Source: Embiotoca jacksoni (lineage: Eukaryota > Chordata > Actinopteri > Embiotocidae). From it: a stretch of 64,000 bases of DNA. A program made the position numbers and the translations under genes. The DNA is taken from positions 18,381,501 to 18,445,500 of the forward strand of contig JAKOON010000006.1 in assembly GCA_022577435.1 (NCBI GenBank). The letters are read 5' to 3'. Positions 1 to 13,600 of this stretch are shown here, one piece after another. The notes beneath the pieces are model-generated. The model was not told the DNA's origin and did not search any database. It saw nothing but the letters and a program-made list of their open reading frames with translations. Every line of letters starts with the position of its first letter. The first letter of the stretch is position 1.

Positions 1-1042
1 TCTGTACAACTTGTTTTGCGGTTAGTAAATAAAGTATGAGGCATTTAAGACACTGTACTCTTACTGTGTCGGCATGTTTATCACATGCAAAGAGAGAATG
101 CTGAACTTTCAATAAAATTCCTGGATAAATGAATTTTATACAACACATTTTCTATTATCCCAACACAATTGGGAAAGATCTCTAAAGATATTCATTTATT
201 TTGTAGTTCAATGTTTCTGACAGTTTAGTTCATCTAATTTACTCCCAGTAAACAAGAACATGTACAAATGATGAATGGTCAAATACAAAATTTAGGAAGT
301 CAAATACAAGTCTGCAAAGGACTTGGCTCAGTTTAGAAACTTTAGAAATATTTTTATGGCCAAACAGTGTGGAAAGTCAATGAGAATCCAGGAGAGAGAG
401 GACAATAAAGCAGCAGATTTACTGTAGTCGGTTCCTTTGGGCAAATGAGAATATCCAGTAAAGCGAGGGAAAAAAGTCGAGGGTTAAATCCAAGCAAAAA
501 AAGGTGAAGATTAAAAAAATCAATCATAGCCACTCTGGGGATCAGCAGTCTGTCGAGCAGCACATGGCTGCCCAAGTAGGAAATCCAGATGGTTCTGCAT
601 ACAAACTGGCACTCACACTCTTCCAATCTTTTTTCTTATTTGTACTTATGCTTTTCTCTGCTCGTCTTTCAGACTGCAGGCACAGTGTCCAGAAGCTGTA
701 TTAGATAATAGATATGCTCTTTGTCAGGAGCTCCCTCTTTCTACTTGCCTCCATTTTGATTTTACATTTTTGGCCCCGCCCACAATCACGGGTGTCACTC
801 ATTAGGATCGTTGAGAGCTGCAGGAGGGGCAGCGGAGACAGAAAGCTGCAGTCAAGTCAGACAGTATCCAGCAGCCTTCAGTCTAAGAAGTCACAGAAAC
901 ACTCACATCCTGTTAGACTGATCCTGATTTAATACAATTTTAAATATGACAAAGTAGCCCATTAAACTGCTGTACAGGCAATCTGTGATCTGTTCATGGT
1001 TCAGTTCAGCTTCCATTTGTATTGCCATGTACATCAGGAACC

Positions 1043-1075
<33 letters not shown>

Positions 1076-2920
1076 CCAATTTATTATATGTATATTAAAT
1101 CAGCTGAGCAGACACGTGTCTCTTAAACTATATAGATACATTTTAAATCATAATAATGTTAATAAATAATCAAATACAGAAGAGGGAAATACAAGACAAT
1201 TTTCACTCTTTACATGTGAGATTGTTTTTGACTATCAGGAGTTAATACTCACATCCCACTTATCAGAAGTTTTTATGTTGTTATATATCACTAATTAAAT
1301 CAGTTCAATGTCGATACACAACAGAGGAGAACTGTGATATGTATGATCTGTATCCTGAATGTATTCAGCCTCTCTGACTTATAAACGTCACCAGGGCCGT
1401 CAAAGATGGGGGGAAAAGAGGGACTAATAGGGCCCCAGTGCAGGGGCAGCATGTTGATAAAAGAAGATTGTAATGTACAGATTTAAGCACATATCACAAT
1501 TTTTTTTATTTTTTTTTAACTGCTATAAACAGTTCATTAGTGACTGCTCAGATAACCACTACAGATTTATGTGTACAGGTCTTGGCTAAAGTAACCTATT
1601 TGTAACAGATTTTCTAAAGATAAATAACAGACATGAATGGTGAAGAAGAAGGCCCACAGTGAGTGTTTAGGGCCCAGAATTCTGTTACAGCTCTGAACAT
1701 CACCATAAAACCAACAACATGTATCCTGTTTACAGAATAAACCCTCAAATTTTCAATCACAACCTCTAAAATTCTACAACAATGAAAATTTATGTGGAGC
1801 CAGTCGCTAAACCAATCAGCTGCTAGATCCGGTGTGAGCCCGTTGCTATGGCCGGCAGCTGTGTAGTCAACAACATGCGGCGCCCGGCTCCGAAAAAACT
1901 GCAGCTGGCGGGATCTCGTGAGGTTATCGCTGCTCTATGTTTGCATGACGTCAGAGCAGGTCAAGATCAAAGACGGACAGAAATCTAACCACCATGTGTT
2001 GTGAATTGTGATTGCTGCTGATCGATTCTTCTCAGGCCGGGCTCATCTCAAAGGAGCCCATTCACTCACTCTGCAGTTTGTTTTTGTTTTTTATCCCTAC
2101 TCTTTCCCTTTCACTCTGACTCTCTTGATCTGAATGTGCTCTGTGCTAAGTTGTGCTCTCTTTGACAAATAATAGCTACTGAAGGACAACTGGCGTTACC
2201 TCATGTCGCCAGCATGTTCAGATTTTTGTCACTACATTCAAAAACAACTTTAAAAGATTCAAGTTGTTTTATAGCTTTTATCTGATTAGATGAAGAGAGG
2301 TTAATGTTTTTAATGTAAAAAAAAAACTACACTGCAGATGCTCTCTGCTAACGGTGACTACTGGGTTCCCTGTAGTGTATTGTGGCATATTAATGTCCTC
2401 CACAGGGACATCCTGATAATGGGTGAGACATAAAACACAACACCAAGGTCCACCGTTCAGCTGCAGCCAATGACCTGTCTTGCACGTCACTCTCCTTATT
2501 CCCTGTCTCCATATTTATTGTCCTATTTATTAAAGGTAAAAGTTCCATAAAAGATTGTGCAACTCAGACATGTGATTTCTGTATAAAAGGAACAATACAA
2601 TGGGAGTTGAAGGCCACATGTCAGACGGAGATGTTGAGGTTCATGGTCGTCACCCAAATGCAAAAGCTTGTGACTAAACAGGAACAGTAAATCATTTTTT
2701 GTATGATTCCTCTGTCTGAGTAAAGCTGTGATTCAGTCTGTGGTTGTTTTAACTGCAAACATCGTCATATGCAAAAGCATCTGGAAATAAATCCTCAGCT
2801 GTTGCACCAGTGGTTACTTGACCAGCAGAGATAAACAAGATGATATTTAAGCCATTTACAATGACTTTCATCCACATAAGAAACCATTTTAAAATACACT
2901 TGAAATGTACAGTTTGGACT
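1..2920. other. Gene-poor AT-rich stretch; possible upstream 3' UTR end
   Basis: No coding exon can be supported. Two AATAAA hexamers on the + strand (about 28-33 and 109-114) would fit the tail of a + strand gene lying left of the window, but nothing else shows that gene. There is an (AT)n tract at 1044-1070. A stretch at about 1392-1700 with GGGCCC-rich ends looks like a degraded dispersed repeat, but I could not define its ends. Positions 1800-1990 are locally richer in CpG without any start codon or exon that I can defend. Confidence 0.45.
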
Positions 2921-2928
2921 TTCTAGAG

Positions 2929-3204
2929 CAATGGTTTCCAACCTTTTCTGCTTGTGATACAAAGCAGCGCCTTCTTGTGATCCCTCGGTGCACATCTAGG
3001 ATTTTTGAACAAGATGTTCAAAGATTGATTTTTCCCCCTCACCGCCTGTTTTGCTTGGAGAAGTTTTAGAGGTCTGCAAAGAACTCTGTATAGTATCTTT
3101 CAAGAAAAGAAAACCGAAAAATACTATGCAGCAGAATTTAGCCTTTTAATTTTTTTGTCTTGTTACCTGTTACCTTGTTTCAGCACACGGTTTGGGAAGC
3201 ACTG
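2929..3204. mobile_element. hAT-type non-autonomous element (MITE)
   Basis: Left end CAATGGTTTCCAACC and right end (read on the - strand) CAGTGCTTCCCAAACC form an imperfect terminal inverted repeat of the CAGTGGTTCYCAAMC type seen in vertebrate hAT (Charlie-like) elements. The flanking 8-bp sequences, ttctagag on the left and atctatag on the right, agree at 6 of 8 positions, as expected of an old hAT target-site duplication. The 276-bp interior has no transposase frame, so it would have depended on an autonomous relative. Confidence 0.6.
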
Positions 3205-3212
3205 ATCTATAG

Positions 3213-3740
3213 AGATTAAGGAGTGAAAGGCACCAGGGTGTGCAGGTGTTTTTTTTATTTGAAAAAAATCTTAACGACCCAGTTACCTTTGACTTGGGTG
3301 ATATCACGTAAAACGCCCTTTAGTCCACTACAGGATACCACTGTCAGTGTCAGGTTTTTTTCCTTGCCTAGACCTGAAAAGCACACACATGTATGACCAG
3401 GGTCGAATAAGCAGGTCATGTGACAAAGTACAAACTGCAATAAAGTTACACACAAGGATGAGGTCGAAGATGGTTGGTTGGAACAAACGCAGGACTTTTA
3501 CCCTGTCAATGTGTATTTCTTTTAAAAGACATAAGTTACTTGAATAATGGAACATTTTTAACTTATATTTAACATACAGTAGGTAACTTGACATGCGTAA
3601 TGTTAGGATTACTTGTTTCAACCCAAACCACAATCTTTTTTTAATCAGGTAGTTTTGGTGGCTAAACCTCACCATACAGCAACTGTTTCCCATTTATCCC
3701 AAAAATAAAGAGAGCAAGCAGATTACAGGGCGGACTACAC
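3213..3740. other. Non-coding spacer
   Basis: Overlapping open frames occur on both strands (one of about 120 codons on the - strand), but they lack protein-like composition, splice context or recognisable similarity. I see nothing functional. Confidence 0.4.
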
Positions 3741-3745
3741 AAAGA

Positions 3746-4160
3746 AACCATAGACTGTATAAAAAAAGTGAGTATATATTCTGGGTCTGACAAGTCAGGT
3801 CAGTATGGAAGTGCCTTATCGTGCAATAACACCGAGGGTTGGCTCCAAAAAACCTCCAACAGACTCCCACTCAACTTCTCCTATTAAATATAGAGTCAAT
3901 AAATTATTTCCACAGGTCATAATGGTGTCATACGCTAAAGTCGCTCCTTCTTATTAGTTTTCTGGCAGTCCATCTGATAATGAATTGATTAAATATTAGC
4001 AAGATGGCGACGGATGAAATGCTGAACTCAAGGCGTCAGAACGCATTTCACAAACCAACATCATGTTTGGTTGCTGTGTGGCAGAAAAAAATATCTGGAA
4101 CGATGGTAGGGACCAAGCAGACTATACGTACACAATAAGGGCGGAGCAGACAAACAGACA
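3746..4160 (+). repeat. Dispersed repeat family, copy 1
   Basis: Begins with accatagactgtata, a start common to a teleost interspersed repeat, followed by a ggttggctccaaaa block, a cttattagttttct block and an agcaagatggcgacgg block. The same blocks recur in the same order on the opposite strand at about 10.15-10.69 kb in this window, which shows directly that this is a repeat family. No coding capacity is visible. The element class is not clear to me; the two ends are approximate. Confidence 0.6.
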
Positions 4161-7100
4161 TCTAAAAAGAGAGATATGTTTTAATACTAAATAAAACAGG
4201 AAGTGACAAATAGAAATGCGTAATGGAGCAGGTTTTGTGCCTCGACTTAAGGCAGCTTACTTTTCATGCTTAGGCGAGGCAAAATGTAACACTGACACAG
4301 AATCCCCCATTGAACTGACAGGTGTGTTACACTCTTTGGCATGGTACTTGGTACAGATATGCAGGTACATGGCTGCATTATTAAATTATTAAGTACATAA
4401 AATCAGTTTGTATCAAGCTGTGGTTTGCTCGGAGCTTGCAGTTCATTGTTTGCAGAATTAGTGGAAGGAAAAGACAAAGTCCTGTGTCGAGCCATCTCTT
4501 CTTTATTCAGGAACAAACAACTGCCTTTGTTCATATTGTAAGATGAGGTTTCTTTTTGTTGGGTTTTATTTTGTAATTGTTCTGTATCATTGATTTGGAA
4601 ACTATATAATGTAGTGTCCCACTTGGCTGTGATGTTGATGTTGATCTTGATTGGGATTGGGCGCAATGATATGTGGTAAGGTGATGAGGCCATGTTTTGG
4701 TCGGTACTTGGTTATTCTTTGTTATTAAGGAGGAAGATTAAAGAAGCAGTGTTACACAGAAGAAGCTGTCCCCTTGCTTTTCTTAACCCATAGCCCAAAA
4801 AGATCAAGAAACAGTTTCATCTATAGTTAAGGCTACAGAGTTACCAGTGTTACAATATCAAGAAAATGTAACCCATCGGGTTAAATCCTCTACAGTATAT
4901 GAACAGGAGTTTCTTCCTGACTAGGCTCCATTATGTCTTTGGTTTGCATTATATTAGAACATCTGACTGGAATCTTTTCAACAAGCTTCTAATTATCTGC
5001 ATTCAGTTGCTCAGAAATATCCAAGCTGGTAAACAACTTCATGAAAGCTTTTACAGGTTTTGAAGATTTCAGCTCCCCTACTTAGTGCATTGGGTGATAG
5101 CAGGCTGAATCAGACTGTACGGGATGTAACATCTCTAATGGAGATGATTATCTTTTTTTATAGTGTACATAATGTCCCAGGATGACAAATTCCTCATCCG
5201 TTCTGCTTGTTATTGTGTCTCTATACATCTGTTTTATGTCGCCTTTTAAACACGCCGCTGACATGAGGTTACAAGCAACTTATTTGCCGGAAATGGTTCT
5301 ATCGTTCAAAAAGAATGTGCTTCAGCATTTTTAAAGCATCTACAATAGGCATGAACCGTTTGAGTGAAAACAATAGAAACCAATAACCAAGGAACGCCTC
5401 GTGAAAGCCTAAAGGCTGCCAGAACTCACAGCCACGTTCACACTTCCCTGAAGACCCTCTATCTGTTTATGAATGTTTGCATGTGTGTGTCACCTCGATT
5501 TATCCGGTCTTGGGTGACTTAAGAAGTGTCCTTTTAATGGCCCTCTGTGTTAACAAGTCCAGCAGGATTCTTTGAAGAGAAAATATTCACCCAAAAAGGT
5601 TTTTTAAAATGTGACAGGATTAAGGTGGTTGTGTTTGTTCAAAGGCGAGTCATGTTCAAGGTCTGTTCCACCTTTCTTGCAGTGCAGGAGATATGAGTTG
5701 GCAATATATCAGCCTTGTGTTGTTATCCCGTGTAATCACTCCTCTCCCTGCAAAAATGTGCCCTCGGGCAACAATAGCCAGGCTTAGTTTGAATGCGTCT
5801 GTGTGTGTGCATACGTGTCCATGTACATGTCTTTGTCCGTGTGCCTGCACTGATATTTGTGTGCTGTGTATGTGTCAAGGACAGCTGTTCCTTCTGTTTC
5901 TTAGTAGGGCCTCAGGCAATTCCCATTCAGCCTGTCCAAACGGTCCTTTCTTCAGGGGACAGCAATAGATTGTCGCCGTTCTTTGCCCTTAATAAATCCT
6001 TCCCAATGGCAATCAACTCAATCTGAAAACTCCACTGCTCAAAATTTCTGTTTGTTTAATTTCAGTGCCGGTAGCGTTGGAAGTGATGAATATAATATAG
6101 TCTCCCCCTGCATCTCTCAGCCATCACTCTGTGGGTAAACGGAGCAGCGTATGGGTGAGTCTGGGTGGATGTCGGCTTTATGTTACTGAAGAATCAGGAC
6201 ACAGAGAAGACGCAAGTGTGGATGCCAAGTATTACTAATTCTCATCCCAATACATTTTAAACAGGGATGGTTGTTTTTTTTAATACAACCATGAAAGAAA
6301 TAAAAGACAAAAAAAAATCTAAGTACAGACAAAACAAAATAGGTTGTCGGTGGGGTGAATAGGGGGTTACATTATAATTTTGGTATTTCAGTTCATTAAA
6401 ACCTACAGTATTGCCTTTTACAAAGCCAAAAGCACAGAAGAAAGAGGAAGGATGGGATGCAACAGTGTCTGCTGTGACATATAAACACAAAGCGAACAAG
6501 CTCACTTCAAGCAGTATCACTTCCAAAGCCAACAGTGTATTTTTTAAAGTACTTTATTGATTGAGCCTCTGCATTTTGACCCATCTTATATGGAAAATGT
6601 TGTTTGCTGACAAAGATCACATGATGTGACCAGAAGCTCCAGAACATCTATTAAAGAGACTTGGTGGTGAGATTGTTAAAAACTGGAAATTAAACAACGT
6701 ATACAATATGATGTGCACGTTTCTCTAGGTGGCAGTTATACCCAGACACAGAATAACTAGACAGAGCAGGGACCACAGCTGAACATGACTAATTCTTCTA
6801 ATTACTGACAATGCATGCATCTCCTAAATCCTTCAATCTTTTTCTAGAAATTCAGTCAATATTTATTCTTCCCAGCAAGTTAGGTTTCGAAATCTTATGT
6901 CGCTTATTCAAATCAACACAATGTGTGTCCACTTCCTTTGTGCTGCACCGCTGTCTCTTTCATCAATTTAAGCTCAGGAGCTTATGGAGCTCAGGAGGTC
7001 CAGTTCCACCAAACCTGTGTCTCTCTGCGGGGTGCCGTGCTGATCTTAGCCTTCAACACAATGTTGCACTGCAACAGAGACAACATCAAGTATTCTCAAA

Positions 7101-9140
7101 GTATGCATATCAAATGTGTGCATGGCTTTTGAATGGTTTGTTGTATTATGATATGCTGTTTTGGTTTGGTTGCCTCAGTCTGGTAAATAAAAAGAGGTTG
7201 GTTGGACATTTATTGTGAAAGAGTTATCAGTGAAGCTTAACTGTGCTGATGAGCCACCTTTGGACCTTTGTTGCAGGATTTTCAAAATGAGCTTTATTTA
7301 GCTCTGTATTTGATATCAGTTTTATATTCCACTTGTTTCAATTTGCAGGATGGAGGTAGTACATGTTTTTTTGGCTTTGGCGTGTATTTTTCACAAGATA
7401 GCATATTTATTTTGTTGTTTTCTTTCTCCTTAATTCTTTAACAACCTTGAGTTGTTTGTTATTATGGCACATATGTCCTTGATGATTAAAAATACACTTG
7501 ATACCTTTTAATCAATTTCTTCAAAGTCTTCACTGCAGAATTGGTGTGGTCTAACGTGGATGTCAAAGGATAGTTTCCTTTGACATGTTGGTGGAGGCAT
7601 TCAAGCTTTACATTTACTGCCAAAAGAATACACTAAGAATCTAATCACATCTAAATGTGTAGTAGTTGTAAGACAGAGCTTGTAGTGACTATTCAACTGC
7701 TTTCACAACGATGTCGCTCTAGTTTACCTTTCAAATGTCAGGCTTAAACAAAAAGCCACCATTAATTGTATTGTCCATTAGAAGTCGTTTGTCGAAAGAA
7801 ATCATTTAGTTTTGCATTATCAATGACCTTCAGTGGCCACTAGTTTGTATTTGTTCAACAGAAAGGCAGACTGTCATTTTTAATTGCAGCCCCAGACTCA
7901 CTATTCCCTGACATCATTTCTCTAAAGATCTTTTCAGAAAATGAGAAACTAAGTCATCATTCGTGTACTTTTATTCAAAATTAAATCCAGTTATGTAAAT
8001 TTGATTAGTATTTCTGATTTATTTAATAGTATGATCCATTTAAGAATCTTTAAATCCAGCACAGTCTCGTCTCTTTGAATTATTCTCCCAAATATTCCTC
8101 CCAACTTTCTCTGGGTGTGAATCTGTCAAAATCTTCTGATTTACATTTCTTTTACGGAACTCCTCATAGTTCAGCATTTCTTATATACAAACTGCAGTGT
8201 GCAATACAAATAAATTTAACTTTTCCATTAGTTGTGATGGGACCAAAATGCAGTGCATTCACAGAAAATACAGCCTCCATTTCCCCTGAAAGTCATAGCA
8301 GTTAACGCTGCAGGAACGGCCGTATTGAAGGTACGTGAGCAGTGATCACTGGTGACCCCTACTGATTGGAACCACACTTAATACACCAAAGGTGTTTTTT
8401 CCATGTACCAAGGAGTGACCTCAGCAGGAGTCACTTGATTGATCTTGATTGATTGGGACAGAGTGCAGGCTTTAAAATGCTCCTTCAGAAAATTGGAAAT
8501 TCACATTGAAAAGAAAAAAAAACACATTTCAGTGCAGCAGAGTGATCAGAAAAATAGGCTGACAATAAAATCAGGAGAAAAACAATATAGAAAGTCCTGA
8601 TGACTTTAAGCTGATCAGTTTGAAAGCCATATAACCCACCATCTCACTCAGTCTGCGAGATATACTTATAAACATGCTTTATAGCCTGAGGCTACACAAG
8701 AAAAGTTCATTTTCAGATGACACTATTTTCTTTACAGCAGAGTTCAGTGATGATCACAGAAATTGCTCCACATTCAGTTATAAAGATCACAGCGCTTCTG
8801 TTTACCAGAATTTTGTGTTTCTTTATTTCACCAGGCTTATTTATTAAATGGTAAACGGCTGCTTTGTGTTGGAAAGGAACATTCGTGAAATGTGCCGTAT
8901 CATCAAATGCTATTCTAGTTTATTTGTTAATTATATTGTAAGAGGCTTATACTGTATGCTGCTGTGCGCATTTTTACTGAAATTACATGTGCTCACAGAG
9001 ATTTAGAGCACCAGCACTCACCCTGTGTGTGCTTGTGTGTGTGTTTGCAAATATTGCACGTCCAGTCATTTTGAAGTGAAAATCTATTGGCAGTAATCAA
9101 TGACTTTGTTCTATAACATTTGTATCTTTAAAGCATTGTT
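4161..9140. other. Gene-poor stretch
   Basis: No coding exon, RNA gene or well-defined element recognised. Short open frames on both strands have no family resemblance. The region contains ordinary AT-rich sequence with short TG-rich patches (for example about 5470-5870). Confidence 0.45.
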
Positions 9141-9258
9141 TGGGTTTCACTGACGAATTGTTCGAAAATACGACTTCAATAGAGTCATTGATTATTTTCT
9201 GCCAATTGATTTACTTTACCTTGTATATAAACATACTGTACGACACCCAGGCGCCCAG

Positions 9259-9262
<4 letters not shown>

Positions 9263-9336
<74 letters not shown>
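9263..9336. repeat. (AC)37 microsatellite
   Basis: Uninterrupted dinucleotide tract. The Thr-His and Cys-Val open frames across it are repeat translations, not genes. Confidence 0.97.
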
Positions 9337-9340
<4 letters not shown>

Positions 9341-10099
9341 AATAATCTGTTAAACAGGAGTTGAGATGATAAAGCTGCATGAAACATTATCACATTTTCA
9401 TGGCTAATTAAAACCACAAACTGGAAGCAGTTAGAACTGACTTAGTCGTTGTATTGAAATCTTGATAGTGAACAAACATAGACAGGAATTTATGGAAGAA
9501 CTTTTGCTGCTGAAATGTGGCTACACATGTGCATGTCTGTGTATGTAACAAGGCTCTCTGAGATTGCAGGGATTCACATGGAGGGACTATGAGTTAAAGG
9601 TCACATGTCAACCATAACATCACATTAACTGTGATCCTGAGAATGTGTTTGGGTGAAGGTCACTGTGTTTGCTTATGGGTTTGAGATGTAATTCATTTCT
9701 CTCTCCAACGTCTCAGAGAAGCCAAGATGTAAGCTCCACAGTATTGATGCAGGCCTGAATATGATTAGATATAAACTCAGTGTTTTAATAGTCTACACGT
9801 CATCACTCATTCCTTGATATTCCCTCCTCATATGTCCTCAGGGAGAGCATTAGTAGCAGCAGATGGCCTGATTGTAATATCCAAGAATCTCCACGATATA
9901 TCAGTAATCTTTGCCTTGCTGCCACAGTGTAAGGATCCCAAGTGCCTGAAATTTAAAAAACAGCTTCTCCAACAATTTCACCTCTTTCCAGACCATCAGT
10001 AGCTATTATCGCTTCACTATTGGCACGTCTTTTCATGCATACTGTAGTTTGGTTTGCTCAACTTTTAAAATATTGATCTCTCTATCTATCACTGAGGTA

Positions 10100-10690
10100 C
10101 CTTTTACGCAACCCAGTGTCACCGCAAAGTGTATAATAGGCCCGCCCATCCACCAGACCAGAGGGAAGCGTATCAGTATCACGCAAGCAGCAACCAACAG
10201 TGACGTCACCCATTGGTTTGTGAGTTCGGATTTTGGCCGTTGCCATCTTGCTAGTGCGGAGTGGTTCGGAGCAGGAAGTGACCATATTTGGACAAGCTGA
10301 GAGGAGGGAGGGGGTGGATCTAACTTGATCTGATTGGATACTACATCCCGCTCAGTGATAGCGGAAACCTGACTGCACTACACGCCTGTCAATCAAACAG
10401 ACATGCCCCCAAAAACAGCTTTTTCAGGCTTATTTTCTGATTAATGACAGGATTATTTTCAGATGGACAGCAAGAAAACTAATAAGAATGATGGACATTA
10501 GCTAGTGACACCCTAAGAACTTAAGTGGAAACACTTGATTAACTTTGTACTCCATGACAGAGGTTGAATGGAAGTCTATGGAGCTATGGTCTATGGTCTT
10601 TTGGAGCCAACCTCTAGTGACACTCTGTAATATTGCAGCTCTATGCACTTCCGCATCGGCTTCATTTTTGAGACCTGGAAGCTACGTCCA
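10100..10690 (-). repeat. Dispersed repeat family, copy 2 (inverted relative to copy 1)
   Basis: Read on the - strand it gives the same ordered blocks as the copy at 3746-4160: ggttggctccaaaa (about 10.60 kb), cttattagttttct (about 10.48 kb) and agcaagatggcaacgg (about 10.24 kb). The two copies are diverged and differ by indels, so they are independent insertions rather than a recent duplication. Not coding. Confidence 0.6.
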
Positions 10691-13600
10691 CTTTTATATT
10701 GTAAGGCAATAGAGATGTTTGTTCCTCTTCTATCCCCTTACATGACAGGTTGCTTGTTGTTAAATATAGCATTTTGATTGGTTCATGAACCTGACACGAT
10801 CACGCAGGAAAAGCAACGAGACTTGACGGGATTTAGTTAGAGGTTTTTTCGAGGTTGAATGGTGCTCAGGGCTCATCGCAGGGACAGTGTTAACTGCTGT
10901 TCTGTGCCAGAGCTAGAGTCCACAACCCAGTATAACCACTGGGCCTGATGTAAACAGCTGTATGTTCTCTACTCACCTGCTGCAAGTTCAGCAAAGTTCC
11001 AAACGGAAGATTCCTTGTCGTGTGAAGTCATTTCCACCCACGCACATCCAGACGAAGCGGCTTAGCTTCCCACAAACAGCTACAACGCGACAATATACAA
11101 TCTGTGGTAACACGTCTTTGCTTTATGAGACATGTCAGTTTCCCTTGCGTTTGGAAAACAAAACCACGTGTTAATTTCTCTGAAGGCTGGCTGTCTGAAA
11201 TACATCCAGACGTAAAAGACGGGTGTGTCAGATGTTTAGCTCCTCCAAGTCACATGTTCAAATCATGTGCAACCTTTGTCATTTTTTCCAGGAATAGTTT
11301 GAGATTTCGTTAGAAACCTTTAGAGCCAAACGACCCCTTTTATTGTGATATTTGGTGGCCCTCAAGATAGCGCAGTCAACTCTAAACAGTGAGACGCTAC
11401 AGCTTTCGCATCTTTATCAACATCACGCTGTTTTCTACTCCAGAGAAAATCTAGTTGAGCTTGATCAATCTTTCTTCAAGAAGTCAAGTTTTTTTTTTTC
11501 TAAAAACCCCAAAAGATCAGAAATAAGGGGTAATTGTAAAATATTATTTGCTTTGAATGATTTTAACCCGTTATCAACCCCCTGTTATTATTATTATTCT
11601 ATGCTGAAACTGTTCATGCAGCAGAATCTGTATGTCCAAACCTCACCAAAATTAGCAGCAGGTTGCAAATTGCCCCCAATACTCAAGCACAGAAAAAGAC
11701 ACTAATCGACCTCAAGGTGGCGCTGTAACAAACAATCTTTGCTCCAAAGATGCATTTCAACTGTAAATATATAGGAATTTACTTCAGCTTTGCACATGGG
11801 CACATCTTTGTCTGTAACTGCTGCATGTACAAATAACTGTTTTCTAACATACTGACAGATGATTGTTGGTGACAGAAATCAAATTTACTCTTTTTAGTTG
11901 TACATGTCAATGCATATTTACAGATACTGTACATTAATTACAAATGCTTCTTCCTTAATTTGATTAACATGTGTGTTGTTTTTCTTTTAAAGTACTAAAA
12001 GAACTGTTAGTCAACACTAATACACTTCTTAGAGAGGCAGGGTGGTCAGCCTTTAACAGGAAGCAAACCCCAGTGTCCTGCCTGTCAGTCCCATGATGTA
12101 CATCCACCAGCCCAACACCCACATCCTGACATGTTGCCTTCCTACATGAAGGACGAAGCACTGGCAGTGAATATTGACATGTTGCAGCAGAATTAGTCTC
12201 TTATCAAATGATCTGCAGGAGCTACAGGGCTAAACTACATACCGCATGGTTTTAATGAGAGAATATTTTGGTGGTTTGAGTGAAGGGACCCTGCACACTG
12301 CATTGCACACTGCCTTAATGATCTGTCATCAAATGGGTTCATAAATTGCAGGAGTAGATGTCCTTACCTGCAGTCATCATCAGACATGCAATCATTTCAT
12401 TTCCCTGTGTAACACCATGGAGTGGTGGGTTTTCTCTAAAAGCAAAGGTTGAGCGGCTCCTTGTTGGTGACTGCAATCTGGCCTAAAAGACCTCGAACAA
12501 TTTTATTCCTATTTGATTTTTCGATACTGTCTGGGACTTCCTTTGACACATTGATACTCCAAAGCACTGAATTTGCATATCTGTTCAAGGAGTAGCTCTT
12601 ATCTCTCTCTTTCTCTCTCTCTCTCTCTGACAATTTGCAGAAATTCAAGGTTTTATTGGATGCATCCCCTGCTGTGCAGCCTCACGTGGTACTGCACACG
12701 TTCCACTTCACAAACTGAGACGACGGCTGCTATGATGGTGGGCAGTAACTACTGAGGCTAGTCTGTGGGCAAAAGAAAGAATAGCATGTGACCATGGAGT
12801 ATTGCATTTGACTGAAACTGAGCAAAACACATAGAAAGTCTCATATCCATCAGTTCCTTTGCTCTCCAGGTAATATTTATTGAATATGCTTGATATTGGA
12901 CCCATTTTCCAACTAACATACAGTTTAACCTTAATTCATTTTCTCTGAATACAAATTGTCCGTTACTGTTAAACTTAACTGAATCTAATCTGACATGTCA
13001 AAACTACAACAGCAGACATTTAGGAGGTATTAAAAGATGTCATGATAGCACCAATATGTGAAAGTCATGAATAGATTTACTTTGCCAAGAGTAATCTACA
13101 TTACCTGCGGGTGACCTGAGATCAATTACAGCTCCTTTTACTGTCCAAATGTTATTCTAGGTATATGCAGCGTGTGTGAAAGAGAAAAACAGTATGTATG
13201 TGCAGTTAGCACAACAGTTCAGCTGCTCTTGCGATAAATATCGAGGAGAGGATGTATGGTCTAGTTTTCTGAGGGTAATGGGGTTGGGGGGGTTGAGGGA
13301 AGGAGAAAAGAGAGCCCAGGATACAGCATCTCATCTGGGATGAAAAACAGCTCCCTTTGGGACGTGAACCAACTGCATAGCTCACCTTCCACTCCTATGA
13401 ACAAGGACTGCACTGTGTGGAGGGAATTTAAGAGCGCTCTGTGAGCATGTTTGTATGTTTCCTCACGGGCTACAGTTCAGCCTGCTCCACGCAGGCATGA
13501 GGGGTGTAATCATTAAGAGCGGCCTGGCCCTCCAGCCCCGGTCAGCGTGTCTATTATTGGTTCAAGCTGTGAGTAATGTTGATGTCAGCGGAGTAGAATA

